64,000 bases of DNA from contig JAFKFK010000035.1 in assembly GCA_017307275.1 (NCBI GenBank), positions 1-64,000 on the forward strand, in the 5' to 3' direction. Of this stretch, positions 46,239 to 55,300 are shown in pieces. Source of the DNA: Alphaproteobacteria bacterium (lineage in GTDB: Bacteria > Pseudomonadota > Alphaproteobacteria > Reyranellales > Reyranellaceae). Positions within the stretch are counted from its first letter, which is position 1. Each line of letters opens with the position of its first letter. A model generated the notes under the pieces. It did not search any database. It was not told the DNA's origin and worked only from the letters and a program-made list of their open reading frames with translations. The translations under genes and the position numbers were made by a program.

Positions 46239-48599
46239 ATGGCGGCCGAGATCAAGGCTGGCGCCAAGCAGGAAGAGCTACGGGGCACGCTGCCCGCGGG
46301 AACGCGGCTGCGCAACTATGAGCTGATTTCCGTTCTCGGGCATGGCGGCTTCGGGATCACCTACTACGCCAAGGATACGACGCTCGGTCGAGAAGTCGCG
46401 GTCAAGGAGTACCTGCCGACCTCCCTGGCCCTTCGCGAAGATGGGACGATGGTCGTCCCGCGGTCGACGCAGCTCGCCGAAGACTTCATCTGGGGACGCG
46501 AACGCTTCCTCGAAGAGGCTCGCATCCTCGCGACCCTGGACGGCGCGCCGGCAGTCGTCCGCGTCCATGACTTCCTGGAAGCCAACGGCACCGCCTACAT
46601 GATCATGGGGCTGGCGCGTGGCGACACGCTCGAGCAGCGCCTGAAGCGGGAAGGCAGGCTGCCGCCGGCCGTTGCGGAGCATGTCCTCGGCCGTCTGCTC
46701 GACGGACTGGAAGCGGTACACAAGACCGGCTTCCTTCATCGCGACGTCAAGCCGGCCAACATCATCCTCGATGCCCAGAACAATCCCACGTTGATCGATT
46801 TCGGCGCATCGCGTGCGTCCATGGCTGATCGCACGGCCGCGCTGACGGCGATCTTCACGCCACGCTACGCCGCCGCCGAGCAGCTCACGTCGGATAAGCA
46901 GGGGCCGTGGACCGATATCTATGGCGTATCGGCAACGCTCTATCATGCCATCACCGGCAAGCCGCCCCCCAGTTCCCTGGAGCGGGCGCTGAACGATGCC
47001 TACGAGCCGCTGGCCACGCTCGAACTCGATGGTTACTCCCCGACGACCTTGGAAGGCATCGATGTCGGTTTGATGGTGCGCGCCAAGGATCGCCCGCAAT
47101 CAATTGCAATCTGGCGCGAGGTGCTCTTCCCCGCCGAAAGTGAGGCTGAGGGCGATTCGACCGTCTTCGCGGCGAGACCGAAACGGCCGCCGGTGTCGAA
47201 GGCGACTGCAGCGCCTCCGCCCCCACCGCCTCCAGTCAAGCCGAAGCCACTCGCCCATCACGACGCTGACGGTCCGGCAACAGGGGCAATCTCTGCGTTC
47301 AAGACGGGTTTTGCCGACAAGAAGCGCCTTGGACTGATCGCGGCAGTGGCGGCCGTCTTCGTTCTGGGCCTGGGCGGATATCTGATCTTCGCACCGGGAC
47401 CTGCACCGGTTCTGACCGCCGAGGAACAGGCGGCCAAAGCGCGGCAGGAGGCCGAAGCCCGTCAGAAGGCGGCCGCCGACGCCCAGCTCAAGGCCGAGGC
47501 TGAGGCTCGTCAGAAAGCCGCGGCGGAAGCCCAACAGAAGGCGGAGGCAGAAGCTCGCCAGAGGGCGGCGCTCGAAGCTCAGCAGAAAGCCCAGGCCGAA
47601 GCGCGTCAGAAGGCGGCAGCGGAAGCACAGGAGAAGGCAGAGGCCGAGGCCCGTCAGAGAGCCGCCGCGGCAGCCCAGCAGAAGGCTGAGGAGGAAGCTC
47701 GCCAGAAGGCGGCGGCAGAGGCCAGGTTGAAAGCCGAAGCAGACGCGCGCCAGAAAGCCGACGCGGAGGCTCGTCAGAAGGCGGCTGCGGAAGCCCAGCA
47801 GAAGGCGGACGCAGAAGCCCGCCAGAAGGCGGCAGCGGAGGCCAGGCAGAAGGCCGAGACGGAAGCCCGTCAAAAGGCCGAGGAAGAGGCGCGCCAGAAA
47901 GCGGCTCTCGAAGCCCAGCAGAAGGCCGAGGCTGACGCTCGTCAAAAGGCTGCGGCCGAGGCCAGACAGAAGGCGGAGGCGGAAGCCCGCCAGAAAGCGG
48001 CTGCCGAAGCTCAGCAGAAAACCGAAGCAGAGGCTCGGTTGAAGGCGGAGGCCGAGGCTCGCCAGAAAGCCGAGGCCGAAGCTCGTCAGAAGGCTGCAGC
48101 GGAAGCTCAGCAAAAGGCTGCCGAAGCCAAGCAGAAGGCCGATGCAGAGGCGGCGGCCCTGAAGCTCGCGGAAACGACCGAGGCCGCCCTGAAGTTTACG
48201 CCGGCCGACCGCCAGCGCGTGCAGGTGGCGTTGACGTCACTGGGCTTCGATACGCTCGGCACCGATGGCATCTTCGGCCCGCGCTCGCGCGAGATGATCC
48301 TCAATTGGCAACGCGCTCGCGGACAAGCGACGACGGGCTATCTTACGGCCGCTCAGCAACAGGCGCTGCTCGGCGAAGCTGCGCCGGCCATTGCAAAGTA
48401 CGATGAGGAGCAGAAGAAGGCCGAGGCGGCCGCCAGGGCTCGGGCCGCGGCGAACCCGGCGCCGACGACCACTCAGGCGCCAACGACCTCTACGAGATCG
48501 AGCAACACCTACGGCGTTTCGTGTCAGGATCCGTCCGGCCGTCGGATAGATTTCCCGAACGAAACTTCTTGCCCTTATGGACTGAGGGCGGTGCGTTGA
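46239..48599 (+). CDS. T6SS-linked Ser/Thr kinase (PpkA-like) with octapeptide-repeat stalk and peptidoglycan-binding domain
   Basis: A 786-residue membrane kinase. The cytoplasmic Hanks-type kinase (about 28-300) has the glycine loop LGHGGFGITY, K56, the catalytic loop H167-R168-D169 and D187-F-G. A Pro-rich linker (about 325-342) and one membrane helix (about 365-387) follow. The periplasmic part is about 28 tandem octapeptides of consensus ARQKAxAE (407-630), then a PG_binding_1-like domain (about 650-715, TDGIFGPRSREMILNWQRA) and a Thr/Ala-rich tail with two cysteines. Kinase and phosphatase are expected to set Fha phosphorylation. Known PpkA proteins usually carry a vWA domain outside; here a wall-binding stalk replaces it. 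It is divergent from clpV. Confidence 0.9.
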   Translation: MAAEIKAGAKQEELRGTLPAGTRLRNYELISVLGHGGFGITYYAKDTTLGREVAVKEYLPTSLALREDGTMVVPRSTQLAEDFIWGRERFLEEARILATLDGAPAVVRVHDFLEANGTAYMIMGLARGDTLEQRLKREGRLPPAVAEHVLGRLLDGLEAVHKTGFLHRDVKPANIILDAQNNPTLIDFGASRASMADRTAALTAIFTPRYAAAEQLTSDKQGPWTDIYGVSATLYHAITGKPPPSSLERALNDAYEPLATLELDGYSPTTLEGIDVGLMVRAKDRPQSIAIWREVLFPAESEAEGDSTVFAARPKRPPVSKATAAPPPPPPPVKPKPLAHHDADGPATGAISAFKTGFADKKRLGLIAAVAAVFVLGLGGYLIFAPGPAPVLTAEEQAAKARQEAEARQKAAADAQLKAEAEARQKAAAEAQQKAEAEARQRAALEAQQKAQAEARQKAAAEAQEKAEAEARQRAAAAAQQKAEEEARQKAAAEARLKAEADARQKADAEARQKAAAEAQQKADAEARQKAAAEARQKAETEARQKAEEEARQKAALEAQQKAEADARQKAAAEARQKAEAEARQKAAAEAQQKTEAEARLKAEAEARQKAEAEARQKAAAEAQQKAAEAKQKADAEAAALKLAETTEAALKFTPADRQRVQVALTSLGFDTLGTDGIFGPRSREMILNWQRARGQATTGYLTAAQQQALLGEAAPAIAKYDEEQKKAEAAARARAAANPAPTTTQAPTTSTRSSNTYGVSCQDPSGRRIDFPNETSCPYGLRAVR
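47457..48128 (+). repeat. About 28 tandem 24-bp units encoding an octapeptide stalk
   Basis: Imperfect in-frame tandem repeats within the kinase gene. The consensus product is A-(R/Q)-Q-K-A-x-A-E; positions 1, 4, 5 and 8 are the most constant, and alternate units tend to carry R then Q at position 2. Synonymous changes are many, so the array is not freshly expanded. The product should be a long, continuous, Glu/Lys/Arg-rich alpha helix. Confidence 0.9.
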
Positions 48600-48622
48600 G
48601 TCGTTTGTAACGGGTGAGGCAA

Positions 48623-49270
48623 ATGGAACCTTGTTGCCGGCAGGAACCTGAAATTGACGAGGCACGACGGGGGGCGTCCCGCGCCGACAGTGCGGTCTCG
48701 TTCCCGAGGCTTGCCCTGTTGCTGGCCGGCGTATTGACGTTGGTTGCCGGTGCAGGTCTGTCGAAGACCGCCTCGGCACAGGATTCGTGGGTGTTCTCCA
48801 GCGAGATCCCGTGTGAAAGCGCGCCGGTTTATGGCGTGCCCTTCTCTCAATGCTGGATCTCGAACACGCGCACCTTTCGCATCGGCACCGTCCAGGGTTG
48901 GCGGCTTGCCTACACGGATTCCAAGAGCGAATTTTCCATCGGTTTCTACAGGATCGTGAATGCCCACGGCGTGGGTGGCATGAGCCCAGTCTCTGCGTCG
49001 GGAGCTGCCGACTGGATACGAACGGCGGATGCTCTCAAGAACGTCACGGCCGGTGCCAGCGGCTGGGCATCGGGCCAGAACGCTGCTGGCGACCGCTTTG
49101 TGACTTATCAGAAGCCGCAACGGCAGTGCATCGCCTTCGTGCGCAACGGTCCGATCACCAACGGACAGGTGAACTGGATCCTCGGCGCTGCGTTCTGCCG
49201 CGAATCGGCGGCGCCACTCTCGAGTAACGAAGCACAGTTTATCGCTGATGCAGTCAAGGTGAGGGACTGA
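48623..49270 (+). CDS. Exported protein of unknown function downstream of the T6SS kinase
   Basis: A 215-residue protein with a long N-terminal region and a hydrophobic signal or anchor segment at about 28-50 (LALLLAGVLTLVAGAG), with cleavage likely after TASA. The mature part has cysteines in SEIPCES, SQCW, RQCIAF and AAFCRES, probably two disulfides. The motif TVQGWRLAYTDSKSEF is distinctive, but I do not recognise the family. The start could be ATG 48623 (used) or GTG 48614. It follows the kinase by 23 bp on the same strand and is probably co-transcribed. Confidence 0.7.
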   Translation: MEPCCRQEPEIDEARRGASRADSAVSFPRLALLLAGVLTLVAGAGLSKTASAQDSWVFSSEIPCESAPVYGVPFSQCWISNTRTFRIGTVQGWRLAYTDSKSEFSIGFYRIVNAHGVGGMSPVSASGAADWIRTADALKNVTAGASGWASGQNAAGDRFVTYQKPQRQCIAFVRNGPITNGQVNWILGAAFCRESAAPLSSNEAQFIADAVKVRD

Positions 49271-49296
49271 ACGACATTTGAGCGGAGCAGAGTGTC

Positions 49297-49566
49297 ATGA
49301 AGAGACTCATACTGCTCTTTATGGTTCTCGTTTTGGCGATTCCCGTCATGCTGTTCGCTGCCTCGGATAGCGACAAGACGTACTGCGAAGAGCTTTCGGC
49401 GCTCTATCGTCGCTACATCGAGGATGCACGCGGGCGGCGCTTCGACGTCGAAGCGAACGTGGCAATGGAAGATTGCAAGAAAGGCAACACGGCCGCTGCC
49501 ATTCCCGTGCTTGAACGGAAGCTTCGGCAGAGCGGCTTCTCCCTGCCCAAGGAATTCACGCCTTAG
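49297..49566 (+). CDS. Small exported protein of unknown function
   Basis: An 89-residue protein with a signal peptide (residues 1-21, cleavage near LFAA) and a mature helical part with two cysteines in TYCEELSALYRRYI and MEDCKKGN. Together with the repeating helix pattern these suggest a small disulfide-linked helical bundle. I do not recognise a named family. The gene is 26 bp after the preceding one and completes the kinase transcript. Confidence 0.72.
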   Translation: MKRLILLFMVLVLAIPVMLFAASDSDKTYCEELSALYRRYIEDARGRRFDVEANVAMEDCKKGNTAAAIPVLERKLRQSGFSLPKEFTP

Positions 49567-49573
49567 CGAGCGG

Positions 49574-49582
49574 CCTTTTTTT
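49574..49582 (+). terminator. T-rich stretch after the small exported protein gene
   Basis: A run of about eight T residues lies just after the stop codon and follows GCGGCC. The preceding sequence offers only a poor stem (AAGG ... CCTT), so this is a weak intrinsic-terminator candidate between convergent genes. Confidence 0.3.
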
Positions 49583-49600
49583 TACCTGTGCCCGGTGCGA

Positions 49601-51133
49601 TTAGCGACAGCTCACGCTGACCTGTCGCGGCGTGAAGGTCGGCAGCGCGGGGGGCGGGGCCGGCGGCGCCTTGGGCCAATCGCCGGCGGCGAGGTGCTTT
49701 TCGATGATGGGCACGAGCTGGTTGAACGCCACCCAGCCTTTGAGACGGCTTCCTGCCTTGTTGGTATGGACGGCATCGATGAACAGATCCGGTTCGAGCG
49801 GCATGTCGCGTGCGAAGTCGATGAAGGGCATGCCGTAGGCCCTGGCGTACTTGGCCAGGAGGCGGTTCTGGAAAGCAGCCAGACGTTCGATGTCGCGATA
49901 GCGGAACGGGTAGTTACTGATATTGAGCTGGTCGATGATGTAGCGGTGACGGACTGGATCGAGCACGAGCCCGTCTTTCGCCAGCCAGACGAACGACGTC
50001 AGCGCGAATTGCGCACCGATCCCGTCGAGATCGTTGCGGATGCGATCGAGGTCGCGCTGGATGATCGAAAGACTGATGGGCAGATTGGGATAGGCAAGGT
50101 CGGGGTCGGCTTCGTCGAGGCCGGCTGGCCAGACGATGCGATAGTCGGGTTTCGGCCATTCGGCGCCGCTGTTTGCGGTGCCGGTGCCCGATGCCGCGGC
50201 GTTTGCCGCTTCGATGCCGGCGATCCTGAGGGCGGTGCTGATGCGCGTGGCGAGCGCCGAATAGCGCGCGGCGGTCTGCAGCCAGTCCGGTATCGAAGCC
50301 TGCGGCCGCGGCGGACGAGCCGCTTCGCCGGCCGGCATCTTCTCGACCATCAAATCCAGGCGGAACTGATTGCCGCCTTCGTGATAGACGACCAGATCGG
50401 GCCTGAGCGGCAGCACTTCCGTTGTCACAACGGCGGCGATCTCACTGGAGCCGATGCTTTCCCGGCCGGCGTTCAGCACTTCGAACCGGAGATCCAGTTT
50501 TCTCGACGCAGCCCACAGGTTGAGCCAGTAGCCTGCGCGCTCGGTGAAGCCGAAGGGCAGATGCGGTGCATCCATCGCCACGGAGGAGCCGACGAACACG
50601 ATGCGTACCGTTCGTGGTGGGCGAGGATCTTCAATCGGCGCGCCCCGCCAGCCGAGCTGGTTGGTCACCAGGTAATTGGGCAGGGCTGCATTGGGTGGAA
50701 AGCGGTAGGGCGGCAGAGTGCTGCCGTCGACAGGATCATAAAAATAGAGCTGCCCCGGCGCGTGGCGCAGGACGCGGTTCTGGCAGGGATCGCCGGCGTA
50801 CTTTGCGTTCCAGGCGCGAAAGGCGTCGATGGCCCGAAAGGAACCATCGCCCGGCGGATTGCTTTCGATCTGCCGGAAGAGCCGGAACCATTCGTCGGGT
50901 ATCGGCTTGCGATTTGACAGTGGCGGCGGATCGCTGGCGAACCAGGCTCGATCGACCCCCGGAGCAAGCGCCACCTTGTCGAGCCACTCGGCCGGGACTT
51001 CGGTTGGCTCGGCCGTGCCGTCGAGCGGGAAGGCGAGGAAGCGGTAGCCGTCGATCACGCGCACGGCGGCTTCGGCCATGATGGTCGTGACGAAGATCGA
51101 ACCGAGTACCAGTAAGGCGTTGCGTAGAACCAC
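49601..51133 (-). CDS. SGNH-hydrolase-like membrane-anchored protein (first of a pair)
   Basis: A 510-residue protein with an N-terminal hydrophobic anchor or signal (about 5-22). The SGNH-type fold is marked by block I IVFVGSSVAMDAP (nucleophile Ser in GSS), an Asn-containing block FEVLNAGRESIGS, and the C-terminal block DAVHTNKAG with the catalytic Asp and His. Such proteins deacylate or transfer acyl groups on envelope glycans. No acyltransferase partner of the AlgI type is near. The next gene on the same strand encodes a second, shorter SGNH protein 38 bp away, so the two are probably co-transcribed. Substrate unknown. Confidence 0.75.
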   Translation of the reverse strand: MVLRNALLVLGSIFVTTIMAEAAVRVIDGYRFLAFPLDGTAEPTEVPAEWLDKVALAPGVDRAWFASDPPPLSNRKPIPDEWFRLFRQIESNPPGDGSFRAIDAFRAWNAKYAGDPCQNRVLRHAPGQLYFYDPVDGSTLPPYRFPPNAALPNYLVTNQLGWRGAPIEDPRPPRTVRIVFVGSSVAMDAPHLPFGFTERAGYWLNLWAASRKLDLRFEVLNAGRESIGSSEIAAVVTTEVLPLRPDLVVYHEGGNQFRLDLMVEKMPAGEAARPPRPQASIPDWLQTAARYSALATRISTALRIAGIEAANAAASGTGTANSGAEWPKPDYRIVWPAGLDEADPDLAYPNLPISLSIIQRDLDRIRNDLDGIGAQFALTSFVWLAKDGLVLDPVRHRYIIDQLNISNYPFRYRDIERLAAFQNRLLAKYARAYGMPFIDFARDMPLEPDLFIDAVHTNKAGSRLKGWVAFNQLVPIIEKHLAAGDWPKAPPAPPPALPTFTPRQVSVSCR

Positions 51134-51171
51134 AGCGAAGCTCCTGCAGCCCTCGTTTTGGCAGCTCTTCC

Positions 51172-52179
51172 TTAGCAGCCCTTCTGCTCAGCCTTGCACA
51201 GACCGTCGAGCGCTTCGACGATCGACGGCATCATGCCCTTGGCGAGGGCGATCTCGGCCTTACCGTTGGGATGCGGATCGGGAACCGTGACCCAGAGACT
51301 CGCGGGGTCGAGATTCTCGATGACCGGCAGCAGGTCGATGAAGGGGGTGCCGGTGCGTTCCACTTCAGCGCGCACTTTGTCGGTCACGTCCTGGAAAGGA
51401 TAGGGCTTCAGTTCGCGCAGCTCCGGAACATGGAAGACCAGGAGCTTTATGCGGTTTTCCTTTGCGACCTGTGCGAAGCCCGCCAGAGCTTCACGAGTCC
51501 GCCGCCAGCCATCGGCATCGGCATTGTAGAGACCCCGATAATACTGCTTCCAGTCGGGCGCCTCGCCGAACGAGCGGAGAAGCGTATCGATCCGGTAGTT
51601 CAACACCACCCAGGCGGCCGAGTGCAGCGACAGCCAGCTCGTGTCGGTGTAGGTCGGCATCGGCTCGCCGTCGTTGATGAAATAGACGAGTGCGATGATG
51701 TCGGGTTTGAACTTGGCGCCCATGGCCTTGTAGGCCGCCAGCTCCTGCGTCGTGTTCCAGTTGCCGACACCCAGATTGAATCCGTCGACCTTGCGGCCTT
51801 GCGCCTTGAGTGTGTCGAGGACCTGCCGGGCAAAGGTCTCCTGCTCTGCGACGCCCCACCCCATGGTGACGGAATCGCCGACGAAGGCGATTCGGGCCAC
51901 ACCCGGGGGGGGCTGCAGGGGGATCGGCGGCGTGCGGAAGCCGTTCTCGTCGGTACGCACATCCACATTCATAAGCTGTGCGTGTGCGTTGGCGCGGTGA
52001 CGGTGACCGATGTCGGGACGGTAGTCGCGCTCCTTCACTTCGCGTGCGTACTTCCACATCTCGAGTTCGTAGAGCAGCCCGTCGTCGAGATAGAGCCGTG
52101 TGAAGCCTTCTACTGCAGCGAGGCAGGCCACCGTGACGCCGATGACCAGCAGGACATTGGCAAAGAACTTTCCCTTCAT
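51172..52179 (-). CDS. SGNH/GDSL-hydrolase-like exported protein (second of a pair)
   Basis: A 335-residue protein. An N-terminal hydrophobic segment (about 5-24) is followed by ENGFRTPPIP, a common lead-in, and block I IAFVGDSVTMGWGV (GDS nucleophile). The block with GVGNWNTTQEL supplies the Gly/Asn region, and the C-terminal VPDPHPNGKAE supplies the Asp/His pair (DxHPN variant). I use the ATG at 52179 because export signal and GTGAGTGG upstream fit; a longer open frame to 52242 lacks a signal-like start. Envelope-localised esterase or acetylase is likely; the substrate is not deducible. Confidence 0.78.
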   Translation of the reverse strand: MKGKFFANVLLVIGVTVACLAAVEGFTRLYLDDGLLYELEMWKYAREVKERDYRPDIGHRHRANAHAQLMNVDVRTDENGFRTPPIPLQPPPGVARIAFVGDSVTMGWGVAEQETFARQVLDTLKAQGRKVDGFNLGVGNWNTTQELAAYKAMGAKFKPDIIALVYFINDGEPMPTYTDTSWLSLHSAAWVVLNYRIDTLLRSFGEAPDWKQYYRGLYNADADGWRRTREALAGFAQVAKENRIKLLVFHVPELRELKPYPFQDVTDKVRAEVERTGTPFIDLLPVIENLDPASLWVTVPDPHPNGKAEIALAKGMMPSIVEALDGLCKAEQKGC

Positions 52180-52333
52180 TCCACTCACTCGACGAACAGC
52201 TTCAGGATCCTCGGGCTTTTGGCGGCTTCGGAGATAGGCCAAGCCTCCCGGTCATGGCAAGGCGCGGCACCGCGGCGATTCGCCTGCCGGCGAGCGGGAG
52301 GTGCCCGCCGGGCGTTGTATGTCGCCGTGGTGA

Positions 52334-55300
52334 TCAGTCGGCCGTGCCTGCTGCAGGTTCGGCCGGCTTGCGCGCCTTGGCGCCCTTACGGCCCTTGCTC
52401 CATTCCTCGTAGCGCTGCAGCACCGTGAAGAACGACGGCACGAACAACACGGCCAGGCAGGTCGACGCGATCATGCCGCTGAACACGCAGAGGCCGAGCG
52501 AGATACGCGAGTTCGCCCCCGCGCCCGTCGCCGTTACCAATGGCACGACACCCAGGATGAAGGCGAACGAGGTCATCAGGATGGGCCGGAAACGGGTCCG
52601 GGCCGCCTCGATGGCAGACTCGATGATGTCCTTGCCGTCGACCAGACGCCTCTCGCGCGCCACCTCGACGATCAGGATGGCGTTCTTGGCGCCAAGCGCG
52701 ATCAGCAGCATCAAGCCGATCTGGGTGTAGATGTTGTTGGCGAGGCCGACGGCGGTCAGCGCGATGGCCGGGCCGCTCAGCGCCAGCGGCACAGCCAGGA
52801 TGACGCCGAGGGGTGCGATCCAGCTCTCGTACTGACCGGCGAGGCAGAGGTAGACCAGCAGGATGGCGAGGGCGAACACGTACATCAGCTGGTTGCCGAC
52901 AATGTTCTCCTGGTAGGCCATGCCGGTCCATTCGTAACCGGTGCCGGGCGGCAGGATCGCCTTGGCGATCTGGTCCATGAGCTCGATACCCTCGCCCGAG
53001 CTGAAGCCCGCCGCAGGCGAGCCCACGATCGCGGCCGACGGATAGAGATTGTAGAGGCTGATCAGCGGCGGGCCGAGCGCCGGCTTCAGCTCGGCGATGG
53101 CTCCGATCGGCACCATCTGTCCGTCGAGGTTCTTCACCTGCAGTTTCAGGATGTCCTCGGGCCGCGTGCGGTACTGCGAGTCGGCCTGGATGTAGACTTG
53201 CAGGCTGAGGCCGAACTTGTTGAAGCGGTTGACGTAGGACGAACCCATGTAGCTGGACAAGGTCGAGAAGACGTCGCCGACAGGAACCCTGAGCGACTCG
53301 GCCTTGACGCGATCGACCTCGATCCGCACGTGCGGTGCGCCAGCGCGGAAGGAGGTGACGAGATTGGTCAGCGCCGACTGCGTTCTGGCGTTCTGGATCA
53401 TCGTGTCGGTCACGGCCTGCAGCTTGGTGTAGTCGAAGCTGCCGTCCTTCTGCTCGACCTGCATCTGGAAGCCGCCGGCATTGCCGATGCCCTGGATGGC
53501 AGGCGGCACGATGACGAAGGCGCGACCGTCCTGCAGGACCTTCAACTTGTCCATCAGGCCGAACACGATCGAGCGGAGGTCCTGGCCCGGCACCTTCAGG
53601 CGCGCGTCCCAGTCCTTCAGGATGACGTAGGAGACGGCGGCATTGGCCAGCGGCGAATTGCTGTCGAGCACCGACATGCCGCCCAGGGCGACGACGTTCT
53701 CGACGCCCGGCGCGGCCATGGCGATCTCGGCGACCTTGTGCAGCGTGGCCGAGGTGCGCTCGAGCGAGGCGCCATCCGGCAGCTGCACACCGATCATCAG
53801 GTAGCCCTGGTCTTCGTTGGGAATGAACGCCGTCGGCAGGCGGGCGACGCCCCAGGCGCCGATGCCGGCTGCGATCAGGGCGATCACGACCATGATGCCG
53901 GCCCGGCGGACCATCGCGCCGACCAGCCAGGCATAGGCGTCTTCGAGCTTGCCGTAGACCTTGTTGAAGCCACGGAAGAAGATGTTGCGCTTCTCCGGCG
54001 GTGTCGCGGGGCGCAGCCACATGGCGCACTGAGTGGGCTTCAGAGTGGCGGCGTTGATGGCGCTGATCAGCGCCGTGGCGGCGATCACCAGAGCAAACTG
54101 GGCAAACATCTGGCCGGTCAGGCCGGGCAGGAAGGCGGCCGGCAGGAAGACCGACATCAGCACCAGGGTGATGCCGATGACGGGCCCGAACAGCTCGTCC
54201 ATTGCCTTGATCGACGCATCATGGGGCGTCATGCCCCGTTCGATGTGATGGGCGACGCCTTCGACGATCACGATCGCATCGTCGACCACGATGCCGATGG
54301 CCAGCACGATGCCGAACATCGTCGTGGTGTTGATGGTGAAGCCCAGCGCGGCCATGGCAGCGAAGGCGCCTATGATCGTCACGGGAATCGTGGTCGCCGG
54401 CACCAGCATCGCGCGCCAGTCCTGCAGGAAGATCACGATCACGATCAGGACCAGGATGCCGGCCTCGATCAGGGTCATGAAGACCTCGTTGATCGATGCG
54501 TTCACGAAGCGTGTGGTGTCGAATGGCACGTCGTAGGCAAGGCCGGGCGGGAAGGCCTTGGAAAGCTCGGCCATCTTGGCCTTGACGCGCTTGGCGACGT
54601 CGAGGGCGTTGGCGTCTGGGAGCTGGTAGATCGCAAGACCGGAGTTGGGCTTGCCGTTGATGTGCGAGGTCTGGGAGTAGGTCTGGGCACCGAGTTCGAC
54701 GCGGCCGACGTCGCGCACCCGCACGATCCGGCCACCATTGCCCTGGTCAGCCTTGACGATGATGTTGCCGAACTCGTCGGGCGTACTCAGGCGCCCGACG
54801 ACGTCGATCGTGTACTGGAAATCGAGCCCCTTGGGGGCCGGTGGCTGGCCGACCTGGCCCGCGGTCACGTCCTGGCTCTGCTGCTGGATGACGCGGCTCA
54901 CGTCCGCGGGGGTGAGGCCGAAGGTGTAGAGCTTCTGAGGATCGAGCCAGACGCGCATCGAATACTGGCCGACGCCCAGCACGTTGACGTTGCCGACGCC
55001 CGGCAGGCGCGACAGTTCGTTGACCAGGTTGATGGTCGCGTAGTTGCTGAGATAGAGGCTGTCGTAGCGCTCGTCGGGCGACGTCAGCGACACGATCTGG
55101 AGGATCGAGGTCGACTTCTTCTCGACGACGAGGCCCTGCGCCTGCACCGGCATGGGCAGCGACGCGAGCGCGGCACTGACCTTGTTCTGCACCAGCACCT
55201 GCGCGAAATCGAGATCGGTGCCGATCTCGAACGTCACGGTGAGCGTGTAGGTCCCTGCGTCCGTGCTGTAGGACTGCATGTAGATCATCTTCTCGACGCC

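Noticed and set aside
47100..48113. Leu/Phe/Gly-rich repeat ORF antisense to the kinase stalk
   Set aside because: It only mirrors the 24-bp repeat units; the sense strand gives a coherent kinase-TM-stalk-PG-binding protein.
47457..48128. 24-bp repeats as a CRISPR array
   Set aside because: There are no unique spacers; units are directly tandem, diverged and in frame within a coding sequence.
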